In this document: in pieces, positions 11,637-22,420 of the stretch | Layout of the letters: every line of letters starts with the position of its first letter | Position numbering within the stretch: position 1 is the stretch's first letter | Assembly: GCA_003313425.1 (NCBI GenBank) | Contig: NHZP01000020.1 | Coordinates: forward strand, 62,001 to 126,000 | Length of the DNA: 64,000 bases | Reading direction: 5' to 3' | Source of the DNA: Pseudopyrenochaeta lycopersici | Taxonomy: Eukaryota > Ascomycota > Dothideomycetes > Pleosporales > Pseudopyrenochaetaceae | Program-made: the position numbers and the translations under genes | Notes under the pieces: generated by a model | What the model saw: only the letters and a program-made list of their open reading frames with translations | Database searches by the model: none | Told to the model about the DNA's origin: nothing

Positions 11637-14126
11637 GTAATTAGGATCGGCCGTACGTCTATGAATCCTTTGCGTTCTATTGGAGTATAATCCGGTTTTG
11701 TAGTTGTTCTACCTGCTAGCATTCAACAATGATTACTAATGACGCGAATATACAGACGCTCTGATGATTGTAACCTCTCCTGTAGTTCTTGCCACTATTG
11801 CTGTCCTCATAATCAGGGCTATTTTCAGGTCTCAATTCTTCGAAACGAATCAGAAACATCACAACAAGTTGATCACAGAGATCGCAAAATCTGCAGTCGA
11901 TTGCAGCTTGAGTAACACTTCAGTTTAAGCACAATCTTTGGAATGTCGGAGATTATGCAGAAATTCGCAGCTGCAAGAGGGACATGGCCATGAGCGAACT
12001 TCTCGAGAACTGGCCAGTAAATTGAAGCTTTCTAAAACAAGAATACAGCAATGGCACGAAGTTGGCAACTGATGAAGAGCCCTGAGACTGTTCTAGGACA
12101 GAAACCAAGTATCCGCGCGTATTTCGGTGGTCCGTGCTAGCATTGAAGAGTAGTTGAAGCATTTATGATCCCACACGCCTTTAAATCCACCTAGCTGCTT
12201 GTGGAAATGGCAGACATCAGCGTCTTCTGGTGAGACGGTGGTCCCTTACGCCGCGAATGTGGCCTCCAACCTTCTTCACGCAAATGGCCTTTTCGCACAT
12301 TGGTTTCAAGACAATGATGAATCGCGATCATCACAATTAATCTTTGTGGGCGTGAAACATAATATTAATACTCAAGTATGGACAAATTCTACACGTCTTC
12401 CGTTGTATCGATGTTGATGCGTATCAACCTCACTTATCCTACTTGACTTCAAAGGGCTGAGGTACTGTATGATCATTGAGAAAACTTCAATGCTTCCAGA
12501 TGCCTATCTTTTATATGGTACGAAGGAGCATGAATGATAAATGCATGTAGCTGGGCAGACCGAGGCAGTTCTTCTACGCCTATGTGTTCAGAACATCAAT
12601 CTATTGCTCGACAAGCTATGTGACAAGGGTCTGAGCATGCTACCGCTAGAATTATTCTAATACCTTCCTTGATTTCATGGATGAAATGTAGCGTTATGTT
12701 TAAAAAACCTTCCGCCCCAGCCAGTTCCTTGCATTTCGCGATATCCTAGACCGCGTCCGAAAGCAGAAGTGAACATAAAGATCACCATCAAGCGATGAAT
12801 GAGGCAGCTGGCTTTCGAATTCCAGTAGACTTTGCTGTTTCAATTCCAGTGGTATTTCCGCTGTTTCCACATTAGGTGCCTACGTCACTGCTCCTCCATG
12901 GATAGAGAAATACGAGCACAATCTCCGGGCTCGACTATTACGCCCAATCAATCTAAGAGGTCCACATGAAGCATTTGATACGGATGATTGTATTCAAGGA
13001 GAGTATTTGCAATAAAAAGCTACGACATTCATGGCGAATAGACACGACATGGGAGACCGGATTGTGATGCATAGACGTGATGGCGTCCTTATATTTTGCA
13101 TGGATTTGGAAATATTTGCTGTCGCTCCGGAGACGATACAGGTCGAGCGGTGAAGTCGAAGGGCGTGCTAGGCAAGGTGGTGAACGAGGCCAGAAAGGAG
13201 AAAATATTGGATGTTAAGGCAGGACTTATCGCATGCGATCGAATATTTGGACTCAGCCCCGCATGACTGAATAGAGAAAATATGTTTCTTTGCCTTTGCC
13301 TATTAATCAAGAATTTGTAGTCTAATACAATACGTGTTTTTGACGATTGGCTCGGCAGGTTAACAAAAGGGCACGCGGGTCAAGATCTTCAAGGCTGATT
13401 GTAATTGGGCAAAGTTACTCGGAAGATTGTCTCATCATAGAAGTGCTACATTGCTATGCTCTCCGCCCTACGGATGACTCGATCCACCCTACTTCGACAG
13501 TCTTGAGTTGTAGCTTGGCAAGTTTTCTGAAGGCCATATCATCAGCTCTTAGAACTCTTTCTGGTTTCAAACGTCCAAGTGAATGATGTGAGACTGCTCG
13601 TCGATATGATTCGAAGCAAGTGCTTCAATTAATATCATCGTAAACATAATCTTCATAATGGCCATGGCCCTTCTCTTTTTGATTATCATAATCATCAAAG
13701 TCGTCGTCGTCGTTGTAATCGTCCGCAAGCGTAAATAGATACGGAAGTCATCATATACAAGCAATTTCAGAATGAGATACCCAGCCAGGAAAGAGGGAAA
13801 AAGTGCTAACACTCGCTAAATCGCTTCAATGCCGTCGCTATGCAGCCGCCCGGGAAGAAGAGAAGGCAACCGAGAGGAGTAAATAGTCATGACACATCCC
13901 AAGTAGCTGGCTCGTTAATGGTACACAGGTACCGCCAGAGTCAAGAAAAAACGAAAAGGAAAGAGTCGTGGTCGTTAAAGATGTCGTAGCTGTCGTAAGG
14001 GTGCAAATCATGATAGTTGTGGTATAGCTGAGCTTGAGCTCTTCAAGTCTTTTTGCATCATTTCGTCGTGATATCGTTGATTTTGACGCCGACGTATGTG
14101 CATCGCAGATGCATATTGCCATCGGT
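11637..14126. other. Long gene-poor stretch with isolated coding-like frames
   Basis: No complete gene is supported. Three plus-strand blocks read like protein. A hydrophobic frame at 11758-11928 (block LMIVTSPVVLATIAVLIIRA) directly follows the splice acceptor at 11755. An ATG-initiated 39-codon leucine-rich frame lies at 12541-12660. A 71-codon frame ending at 13015 contains a block TAPPWIEKYEHNLRARLL. No splicing that joins them in phase was found, so decay or chance are both possible. Confidence 0.35.
12818..12868. repeat. Imperfect tandem duplication, about 24-27 bp units
   Basis: The sequence AATTCCAGT(A/G)G..TTT..GCTGTTTC occurs twice in a row, at 12818-12841 and 12842-12868, with a few differences. 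It lies within one of the coding-like remnants. Confidence 0.6.
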
Positions 14127-14630
14127 CTATGCTCTGTACCCCGCATCCCGAAGACAGCAAGTACATCTCTCGTAGGCGCGAATCACTCCTCGGCCGCAGT
14201 AACAAGCTGAAGTAGATGATGTTGAGGATTTGCTGGAACGCCGACCTGATGCATCCGCAGCATCTAGACCGCAATCGGAGTTGCGTGGGCTGGTACCGCC
14301 GCTCGAATTACTAGCGCTGTCGTAGTCATTTGATGAGCAGGTATTTCTTCTGCCAGCCCCTATTGGTGTAGGCAACCCTTGGACAACACCTCCTTGGCCA
14401 GGTCGCTGACCAGGGTACATGCCATCGTTCACCGAGAAGTTACGACATATCATATAGGCTCGAGTAGCAGCGGCGTTCTTGGCTAGCTCTTCTGATTCGT
14501 AGTCCACATCAGTGGAGTATTCCCGGTTGTTAACACGAACAGTGGATCCGTATCCATAGCGTGTGCGGTAGGTCTGAAAGAGAGGGTCGGGCCAATGTCG
14601 TCGTTGGCAGAGGCCTGATCTATGGTCAAT
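14127..14630 (-). CDS. dsRNA-binding-motif-like, Ser/Cys-rich protein (N-terminus unresolved)
   Basis: The open frame extends to about 14660 but lacks an ATG at its beginning. An upstream exon probably splices in near CCATAG at about 14631; the given end is approximate. The visible part is roughly 168 residues. It begins with a segment GLCQRRHWPDPLFQTYRT, then a beta-beta-beta-alpha-like run in which STVRVNNREY and EELAKNAAATRAYMICR match the pattern of a double-stranded RNA-binding motif (strands, then the Ala-rich last helix). A Gly/Pro linker, a Ser-rich low-complexity tail and a Cys-rich C-terminus (CYCGRG, CTCC) follow. Such lone dsRBD-like proteins seem familiar from dothideomycetes; this is recollection, not a search. 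RNA binding is inferred only. Confidence 0.55.
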   Translation of the reverse strand: MDHRSGLCQRRHWPDPLFQTYRTRYGYGSTVRVNNREYSTDVDYESEELAKNAAATRAYMICRNFSVNDGMYPGQRPGQGGVVQGLPTPIGAGRRNTCSSNDYDSASNSSGGTSPRNSDCGLDAADASGRRSSKSSTSSTSACYCGRGVIRAYERCTCCLRDAGYRA

Positions 14631-14660
14631 AATGGAATCCTTAGAGCTAGAGTCACCCAA

Positions 14661-17600
14661 ATTGTGACGAATAATAGAGGCAAGAATAGAAACCAGTTCT
14701 TATTCCCGACCCAGCGGCACGATTTTAGGGCTAGTCTGGACTAATGGAAAGGCAGACCACATGTGAGTCGAGTCTGGTAACGTTCCTGAGAGTCCAAAAG
14801 CTTCCGGCCATGTGGTACCATATATTGGGTTTGAAAGGACCACGTCCAACATACCTGTAAGATACATGACGTAGAACATGATAGGTACCCGTAACGCTTT
14901 TGTTGATGGGTGGATTCTAAAGCAATTGGTTGCAAATAATAGCGCTTCGCAGCAGAGTCGAAAGTCTCAAAGAGGTAATAGCGACGCAGACTCTTGCTGG
15001 ACTGGCAAGGGCTCGCTGGTGACGACGACTGAAAGGCGAGAGTAGGATGCGTGGCAGACGCTGTGCGACAGCGAACACTCTTTACGGAGGTGACAGTTGT
15101 CAATGTAGGAGGTGACAGCTGTACAGTGGGAAAACAGGAGCTATCGAAGTGTGAACAGCAAGGAAGGGGGAGCAGCCTGCAGGCGGTAGAATGGAGATGG
15201 GGGAAGCATATGTTTCCAATGTGGGATGGAGAGATATATTGCAGCAGGCAAGAGTAGAAGGTATCCAAGCGCGCATATTTCGCCCGCCAGTCAGGACCGA
15301 GGGGCGATTGGACATGCTGAAATGAATAATCTGCGGGTCTTTGTTGCGGCTCTGTAGCAGAGACCCATAGTGAGCGATGTGTTGGCGGTGGACCAGCCAA
15401 CGGCCAAGGTTCCAGAATTTTAGCTTGCAAAAGACTCAAACCTCAAAAGGCACAGCTTTCACCGGTTCGCTTTGCCACCTGATGCCGCAGTAGCGCGGTA
15501 AACGGACGAGTGATCGGGGTCAATTCCCTTCAACCCGTTCGTCAAGGCTGGATGTCTCGATCGGCACCATGCATGTAGAGACGGCTGAGCTGGGACGCAT
15601 AAATAACAACGTACCATTACTCCGTCTTTACTCGAAGAAGGTAGGGGCTCGCCGCTCGTACTTCCTGACTGCATAGCCAGGCCACGGATGCAATATGCAA
15701 AGTGAGGGGAGAGTGCACATACGTCAGAGACTACTCGCTTCAAGTTGTGCACCCATAACCTCGAATCGCTTGGCAAGAGGATGGTAGATACGAGGGGCAA
15801 CTTGATGAACGGGATCCGAGACCAGACCGAAGGCGCAGGAAAAACTGGGACGGCTAGTAGACTAGGGTACCAAGCGCGGGAGTCGCGACTGGAGGGGGAT
15901 TGAACACGATATCGTGACTGCAAGAAGACGCAAAGCATAGTAGCTCCAGGCGGAAGGGCGTCACAACAGGACTAGCAAGACGCTACCCGGCAGCAGCCAG
16001 AAGGCAATCGAGACGAATTGATTGCGAGTTCGAGGGGTTGAGGAGATAACTTGGGGTTGGTGCGACCACAGAGCATCAAGCGACTTGCCAGCGCATCGCG
16101 CATCGTACATTGCATTAAAAAGCACGGTCCCCAGGGTCTTGAAGGTCAAGCTGCGTCTGGGACCGAAAGGGGAAAAGGACCAACGGCGGGTAGGTTGGAA
16201 AGCATGCTTGGGGAGAAAGAATCGGCCGTTGCGGCAACAAGTCTGGTGGTGCTCGAGCATTCACTACAAGATGCCGTTGAGGAGCGTTTCAAAGTCAGGC
16301 CGGACATGATGTACTTGGCGGATAGTCAAGACGACAGATGGAAAAGGACAGGCGTCCTTGAGTACACATCAAGCAATGCTTGGAGAGAATGCTCCCGCAA
16401 CGCCGCGGTGAACACCTCACCCCAAATAACCGAACTGTCCCCGCTTCCGTGGTCGACATATCGAGATATTGGAAGCAGGACATCGGCGTGCAGGACTTGA
16501 GAGGCTGAGCTACATGCCCCATGCATCTGTTTCCAGGATTGCCGCGAGGTCGTCACTCAGCGGGCGGCTACAGACTGGTCGAGCTCCATGACCTGCCGAA
16601 CCGCAGTGAAGTCACGAGGGTGACAGCGTACAGAGCATGCCGTGAATAGAGGAGCGGGCTCAGCTTCTTGATTGTTTCGATAGGCTAGGAGCTCCGCGTT
16701 CTCCAGGAGAGAGAGATGAGGGACCCCGGACCACGTACAGCGGCCTCGTTTTGGCGCCGGTCCAAAGTCTTGGCCGAAGGGAAGCTATCACGATGCGAAC
16801 TGAGGCATGGTCGCCGCAGGACAAAGTTGGGCTCATCCATGGCGCAACCGAAGCACGGCAATTGGCGGCTGGTGGAATGGGTGAGGAGCAATAATAGATT
16901 CATCCGAAAGCAACGCGTCGTTGCACTAGCCGGCACCTCTGAGGATGACGCGAGCGGCGAGCATCAAGCGTCCCAGCACGGCCGCTACCCGCACAATCTG
17001 CAAATGATGAGGAGAAAGTCGGTGAGGAACAGCGCGTTGTCAACGACGCGCCCCTCATTTCTGCATGATACTAAACAATGAAACAGTGCCATGAGCAACT
17101 ATAGCACATTCATCCGGCTCAACGGCTGCGAAATAACTATCCGTCTGACGGAAGAGCGTTACTGGCAGCCGTCGTCTTCGAATCGGCCTGTTTCCATTGA
17201 CGTGTCGTGATTGACCCACAGGTTCCAGCTCCCTCCAACTAAGCGCAGCCTCGCCCTCTCCCTCAGCCTTACGCTGTGAGACGTGGTGTGCAGCCGGGAT
17301 TGGCTGCAAGGTTGGAGGCGCTGGTCTGACTTGGCGGCACTCGACGGACTCGATACTGCATCCTTCAGGGTCAATGCTGCCTTCTTCCATGGGGCGATAA
17401 TGCCAGAGAGCATCTGGGCAACTGAGCCGTCACGCCTGATGTCCCTTCCTTGACAAAAATCAGAAGCCGACTGCTGGCCGGTTTCGGACCGCAGCGCCAT
17501 GGCCACTCACCAAACGCCGTCCCATAACCAAATACTGCAATGACAAACACCTCAACCGCACACAAGAGAGCCTCTGCAGCTTCAAAGACGCTCTGGAGTG

Positions 17601-18004
17601 CCTCTTGTAGCAGAATAGGTCGGTTGAGCTTGATAGTCCCACTCACAGCACCCTTTGAACCAGACAGACAGCAATAGGCCATACGGAACGATCTTCTCCT
17701 TGCCGTTGCAAGAGAAAGGGGAGCCAGCTATGCTAAGTTGATTGATACATCTTTTCCAGACATGCTTTCCATCATTACCAAATGCCTGGTGTGGAAACGC
17801 AGGGGAACCGGACTTGACCTCCGGATATTGTGCGACGATGTACACGCATGGCTCTCCTCCCCCGCTCCGAGCCTCCATGACAGACCAGATATACTTGAGT
17901 ACCAGGAAGTCGCCAACTTGGTTCGCCTTATTGTCTTTCAATTGCGTTTCGACTCTATAACAGAGCTAACTCTTTTTCCAAGAATCAAACCACAGTCCTT
18001 CATA
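14661..18004. other. 3.3-kb stretch without a supported gene
   Basis: Several open frames of 100-230 codons occur on the minus strand (for example 14741-15439 and 15459-15938). They are compositionally odd, lack motifs and are rich in Ser, Cys and Pro as expected for reading pyrimidine-rich non-coding sequence. Part of this region probably holds the 5' exon, leader and promoter of the dsRBD-like gene. Nothing else is recognised. Confidence 0.45.
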
Positions 18005-18796
18005 ATGTCTAACATCGTCCGTGTCACACTTTTCAAGATCCCCGACCCCGCTGTTATCCAGGAAGCCATCCAAATGTACTCAACGCTAACTGAAAACGCC
18101 GTCAAAGTAAGTGCAAAGATAACACGCCCTTGACTCACCCCCCCCCCCCCCCTCCCCCGTCAATCTCCGAACTCTCCTTCCTAGTTTTAGCGTGCATACA
18201 TACCCGCGCACGCCAGTCCCACAAACACATATGGAACCTGCATCGTCTGCAGGTCAGAACGTCGAGTCACCCCCAAACCCCAGATTATATTTGCTTCGGC
18301 TATTTCCATGTCAGCATTGCGTCAACCATGTAGTTGAGTCATTGATCTCGATAAGAGGGGTTCTGAGGACAGACTTTCTGCGCTTTCAGGTTTCACGTTC
18401 TCTGCGGGTGGACGACCTGACCACAGCTGCATTGTGCAGCAAGATATGTCAGTCGCTGCGCCACTCGCGGTCCATTAGAATGCCCTATTTGGTAGAGCAG
18501 TTGGCAAAGCACGACACACTTAATTCCACTTGAACTCCTACAATACAGTAGAGAGCAAAATCGAACCAAGCTGACGCTACATATAGGATGGAAAACAGTA
18601 CATTCGCCTCGCATCAGCAAATTCAACCTACGAAGATCCACGTTCACAAGGCTACACGTTGGTAGCTCGTACTGTGTTTGAATCGAAAGAAGCTATGGAC
18701 TATTACGACGACGAATGCGAGGCTCATTCTGCTATCAAATCTATCATCAAGCCCAAAGTCGCTGGCCCCCCCTTGGTTGTGTACATGGATGGATAA
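18005..18796 (+). CDS. Stress-responsive A/B barrel (Dabb) domain protein
   Basis: Exon 1 is 18005-18106 and ends at a consensus donor GTAAGT. Exon 2 is 18587-18796 after acceptor TATAG. Both are phase 0 and give 103 aa, the normal length for single-Dabb proteins. The start MSNIVRVTLFKIPDP, the middle ..LVARTVFESKEAMDYYDDECEAH and the ending PLVVYMDG fit the dimeric alpha+beta barrel fold. Family members are small dimers; some bind or convert small hydrophobic compounds, others are induced by stress, and the role here cannot be specified. The intron is 480 nt, far longer than others in the window, and contains a run of 15 cytosines, so a mis-assembled or variable tract is possible. Confidence 0.8.
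18138..18152 (+). repeat. Homopolymer run of 15 C inside the Dabb intron
   Basis: Fifteen consecutive C followed by TCCCCC, 32 nt after the donor of the Dabb-gene intron. Such tracts are prone to slippage and sequencing error. Confidence 0.9.
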
Positions 18797-19962
18797 TCCA
18801 CCAAGTGCTGCGATAAGTCGTGATTGTCGTTTCGATTATGCTAGGAAGATGCCACGTTTTGGTTGATGGTAGGCTAGTCTGCATGCTTGCGCTGTAATGT
18901 AATAGTTATTCAGCAAACATATGTCAACGGGTATCAGGATAAGTGTCGTGGGGCAAATCAGATCTTAAACAAGGACGGCTAAACTAGAATTGAAGTTATT
19001 AACATGAGTCATCGTCTCGACGTGAGAAACAGGGCTGCAAGATGTTGTCTTTGAGTAAAGGGAATGGCACACGAGAGTTGTGAATGCCTTTCCAACAATT
19101 AACAACTTCTCTCCTGCTCGTGCTCTTTTTCTGCCTTATGAAGATCTCGTGCTGTGTCGACTGTGGAAAGTTTGGTGCCATTAAACTCAGCATCTATCTC
19201 ACACATAAACAATGAACTCTGATGAGACCAGAGCGTTCTATAGGCCACCATTCCGGTTGGTGGAAATAGTAGCTTGAGGTTGTGGTTGTCGGTTGCCGGT
19301 TGAAGATGGGACACGGTTTCTTACGCAATGGCACTTTTTGTAAATCCGAGTTGGAGACTGCTGCGTTTATATAGGGAACTTGAAAATGGGGAATTAATTG
19401 TTTTGGTACCGCATACTGCTTACTGTGAGAGACATTTGATTTGGACACGGGATTTCGGCAGTCCTGTTGCCTTGGTGTTGTCTTTCATGCCAGCGATTTA
19501 TTCCCAGGCGAAGTTGATGGTTTTGTTGCGCGCTTCAAGAATGCTGAAGCGGTTGACGCGCTCAAATTTGGCGCTGTACCTGCTGCTTGGCAAAAAGACG
19601 GGATTGGAATAGCAAAGCTATTGAAAGCATGTGCCAGTAGTTAGGATTCGGAACTGAAAGGCATTGTGGAGACCGTCTGACGTTCAACATTGCTCAATGC
19701 CAGGAGGGTTAAGCTTCACGCACCCCAACTCAAGGACTTCGTATGAAGGGGATTTCTCCCCAAATTTTGGAACCCGCGTTGTAGTGTTGGATAACCCTGC
19801 GTCTTTCTAGGTGGGCTCAAGTACAGTGTCTCACGCGATGTGCAAAATCAGGTCATTTTTACTGTATAGGGCCTTGCCATGGCCCAGGCCATACATCTAT
19901 GCGTGATAGAGTAACCTTCCAGTCCCATAAATAGAGTTGTCTCTGGACACCATTCACTACTT
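18797..19962. other. Intergenic between Dabb gene and farnesyltransferase beta gene
   Basis: The two genes converge here, so this holds both 3' ends. Two overlapping plus-strand frames near 19328-19644 reach 94 codons but show no motif. No gene supported. Confidence 0.45.
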
Positions 19963-21550
19963 CTAGAATTTCTCCGTTTCGACGAAATGTCGCCTGCACT
20001 CATAAACCGCCATAAACGGTATAACGAAGACCGGATGGACAGTTCTCACAACATCCGCATCTTCCCATACCTCATTTTCCCCCTCGTATAAACCCTCGCT
20101 CTTCCAATGGTATGGTGCATCCAAATTTGCAGACCCGAGACCTTTATTCACGTTCTCATCGTAGACATATCGGTGTTGTGCAGCACTCAGACCCGCCAGA
20201 TTGTAGCAGGTGTGATATGCATCAGAATGCTTTCCAGGCTTGTCTTTCAGCCCGCCCTTTTTTTCCTGACAAGCAGCTAGGATATAACGCCCAAGCGCCG
20301 TCCGATTCCAAAGGCCTGAAGTGGTGGCGGCTTCGATAATAGCGAATGTACTGCCAATCCAATGAGAGTAGCATCCATCAACGAGCTTGTTTGTTCGACC
20401 GTTGTATCCGCCTTCAGGACTAGCCTGTCGAGACGTGAGCCAGTGAGCCAGAAGTGCTACGTTGAGATACTTTGACAATGTCTCTTTCGGAGGTCCGAGG
20501 ATCGCTAGACAGCCCAGCCCACAAAAAGCATAAGCACCGTGAGCCTCGTTGCCAGGTGCCGCCGAGATTCCGCCATCCCACGACTGACAACTGGACACCC
20601 ACTCACCCAGGCCCTCGGTAAAGCTGGTAAGCCCCCTTTGGCGAGCTGGTGCATCCTGAGGGAGATCAAGGGGCAAGTTTAGAAGCGACAGTATGACCAT
20701 GGCACAAAATGCACCCCGGATGTCTTCCTCGCCGCCTTCGGCCATGGTGAAACCCCCGTCTGCCTGCTTCATCCGTCCTAAGAAATGCCACAGTTTTTTG
20801 CGGTTGACGGAGTCGTAAGAATCCGTTCCACCAGCCATAGCGAGTGACAAGACTGCAGCATAGGTACATGCGAGGTGGGGTAGTTGACCATACCCCCCGC
20901 CGTACCCGCCTTCTGGGTGTTGAGCTAATGAGAAAGTGTGTGCAACTCTAGGAAGAGTCAGACGAGATCATAATATGTAAGCTGAAAGTAAGAGGGAGAT
21001 GGGGTTCACAAGCGACTGTATGGGCAATAAGTGTCTGCCCCTACCTTTCCTGGTACATCGAAATGTCAAGCCCCAACGCCGTCATGCTCTGCAGTCCCCA
21101 GTACAAGATCCAGGGTCGAGATGCGTCCATCATGGCGAACTTGCCTGGATAGTCCCCAAGAACCATCTTCAGCATGACGACGTGCTTCTCACGTTGAAGC
21201 TTTGGTATGCCAAATGCATTGAGTGAAAAGTTGTTTGGATTGCCTTCCAGGTATGGCAGAATTGTCTCAGAAGTCTCGTCCTGTACTTGGGATGTCTCCG
21301 TTTGCAATGAGTCTCGTATCGGGATCCGGACGCTCGCAAGATAGGCGATGTGGGCTTGTTCTTCCATTGTGGCTGTCCCCATATCTTCGTACTCGTTGTC
21401 AGAATCCGAGAGTTCTTCAATTCGGCCAGATTCGCGACCAATTTCTTCAAAGCGGGATGAAGGAGCTTGCGCAGAGAAGCGCAGCGGGACAGCCATTTCC
21501 TTAACGTGAAAGTTTCGCCGTCTGGATTTGGCTGATTCTTGGGCTGGCAT
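19963..21550 (-). CDS. RAM1: Protein farnesyltransferase subunit beta
   Basis: Two exons, 21550-21045 and 20947-19963, separated by a 97-nt intron (GTAGGG..CCTAG), give 496 aa. The C-terminal two thirds show the repeated GG-containing helical-hairpin motifs of prenyltransferase beta subunits (GGYGGGYGQLPHLACTYAA, DGGFTMAEGG, WDGGISAAPGNEAHGAYAFCG, EGGYNGRTNKLVDGCYSHW). The expected zinc ligands are present: Asp and Cys in VDGC (about 359 and 361) and His in DAYHTCYNL (about 414). With the alpha subunit the enzyme transfers farnesyl from farnesyl diphosphate to the CaaX cysteine of Ras, Rho-type GTPases and peptide pheromones, in the cytosol. The first 80 or so residues are an acidic, Ser-rich extension. 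No missing catalytic residue was noticed. This is a core single-copy gene. Confidence 0.95.
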
Positions 21551-21871
21551 CTACGTGTGGCTGTCTCGAACAATAGCGTATTTGCCAAGGGTCTTAGTAT
21601 TGTTGGATTGAGAGCGTAGTTGCCGGATGTAGTGATGTCATGTCATGATCCCCAAGTGTTGGTTCACAATCATCGCTTCATTGGAATGGGAGTGCGCAGG
21701 GATTGCCCTTTGCGTCTGCGCAGAGGCTGGAAGACGTAAAAGACGGATGCATAGAGGAGCAAGAGTGGAGCACATCAAATTTGGACTAGTGGGCTTGGCA
21801 CACGCGGCTCGAATTGTATCGAATTCACCATTGTCACCATGCGCTGCTCTCTCAGACTTCCGACTTCTGGC
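21551..21871. other. Short intergenic stretch
   Basis: 321 bp between the farnesyltransferase start (-) and the cupin gene stop (-). It holds the promoter of the former and the 3' end of the latter. No recognised site. Confidence 0.4.
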
Positions 21872-22420
21872 TCAATCAGATGGTCGTACACCCGCCATTC
21901 CCGCGAGTTGTTCGCCAACCGTCTCCCCCGCCACCATCAAGGGCTTGCTCTCCTGCAGGACGAATAGCATTCTCGTCCACTCTGTCTTACTGTTGTTGAT
22001 CCACTGATGCATAGTTCCTCGCTGAACCGCCACGTCCCCCCGCTTCATGGTACGCTTTTCGCCACTATCCAGCAGCAGGTCGACCTCGCCCTCGAGAACG
22101 CAGCCGTAGTCCAAGCTCACAGTTCGATGCATGGTGCATGCTGTATCTGGCGGAATGTCTACATGGCGCAGCACCGTCCCACCTGAGATCACCAGCCCCG
22201 GTGCTTCCTTCAAATAGTCCCCGTATACGTCGAGATCTCTGTCATTGTTCATGTCCACTGGGAAGCCCTTAGTGGTAAAGCTCAGTGCAAATGCGATCCC
22301 GTCGTCATTGGCTTTCATCCTGCTTTCTTCGTCGAAGGCCTTGCTGAAGATGGCTTTGCCCTCTCCATTGTGGGCGGTGATATATCGATGGATCTTAGGG
22401 AGTCCGCCGACGTGTGCCAT
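21872..22420 (-). CDS. Cupin-domain protein
   Basis: 182 aa counted from the ATG at 22420 (MAHVGGLPKIHRYIT). The frame is open further upstream, but the extra residues look like untranslated leader. A single cupin_2 barrel covers about residues 80-165. The metal-site motifs are recognisable but degenerate: ADTAC-like region PPDTACTMHRTVSLDYGCVLEGE, then GDVAVQRGTMHQWINNS. The second motif keeps G..H.W, and the first retains His and Glu. Proteins of this layout in fungi are small soluble cupins near metabolism genes, with unknown substrate. No introns. I would not assign a reaction. Confidence 0.8.
   Translation of the reverse strand: MAHVGGLPKIHRYITAHNGEGKAIFSKAFDEESRMKANDDGIAFALSFTTKGFPVDMNNDRDLDVYGDYLKEAPGLVISGGTVLRHVDIPPDTACTMHRTVSLDYGCVLEGEVDLLLDSGEKRTMKRGDVAVQRGTMHQWINNSKTEWTRMLFVLQESKPLMVAGETVGEQLAGMAGVRPSD

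Noticed and set aside
14741..15439. 232-codon minus-strand open frame
   Set aside because: Ser/Pro/Cys-rich without motif, start context or splice partner; consistent with a pyrimidine-rich leader or promoter of the dsRBD-like gene.
15459..15938. 159-codon minus-strand open frame
   Set aside because: Composition looks random, no domain and no supporting splice sites.
17582..17941. 119-codon minus-strand open frame
   Set aside because: No recognisable motif; overlaps the likely promoter of the Dabb gene on the other strand.
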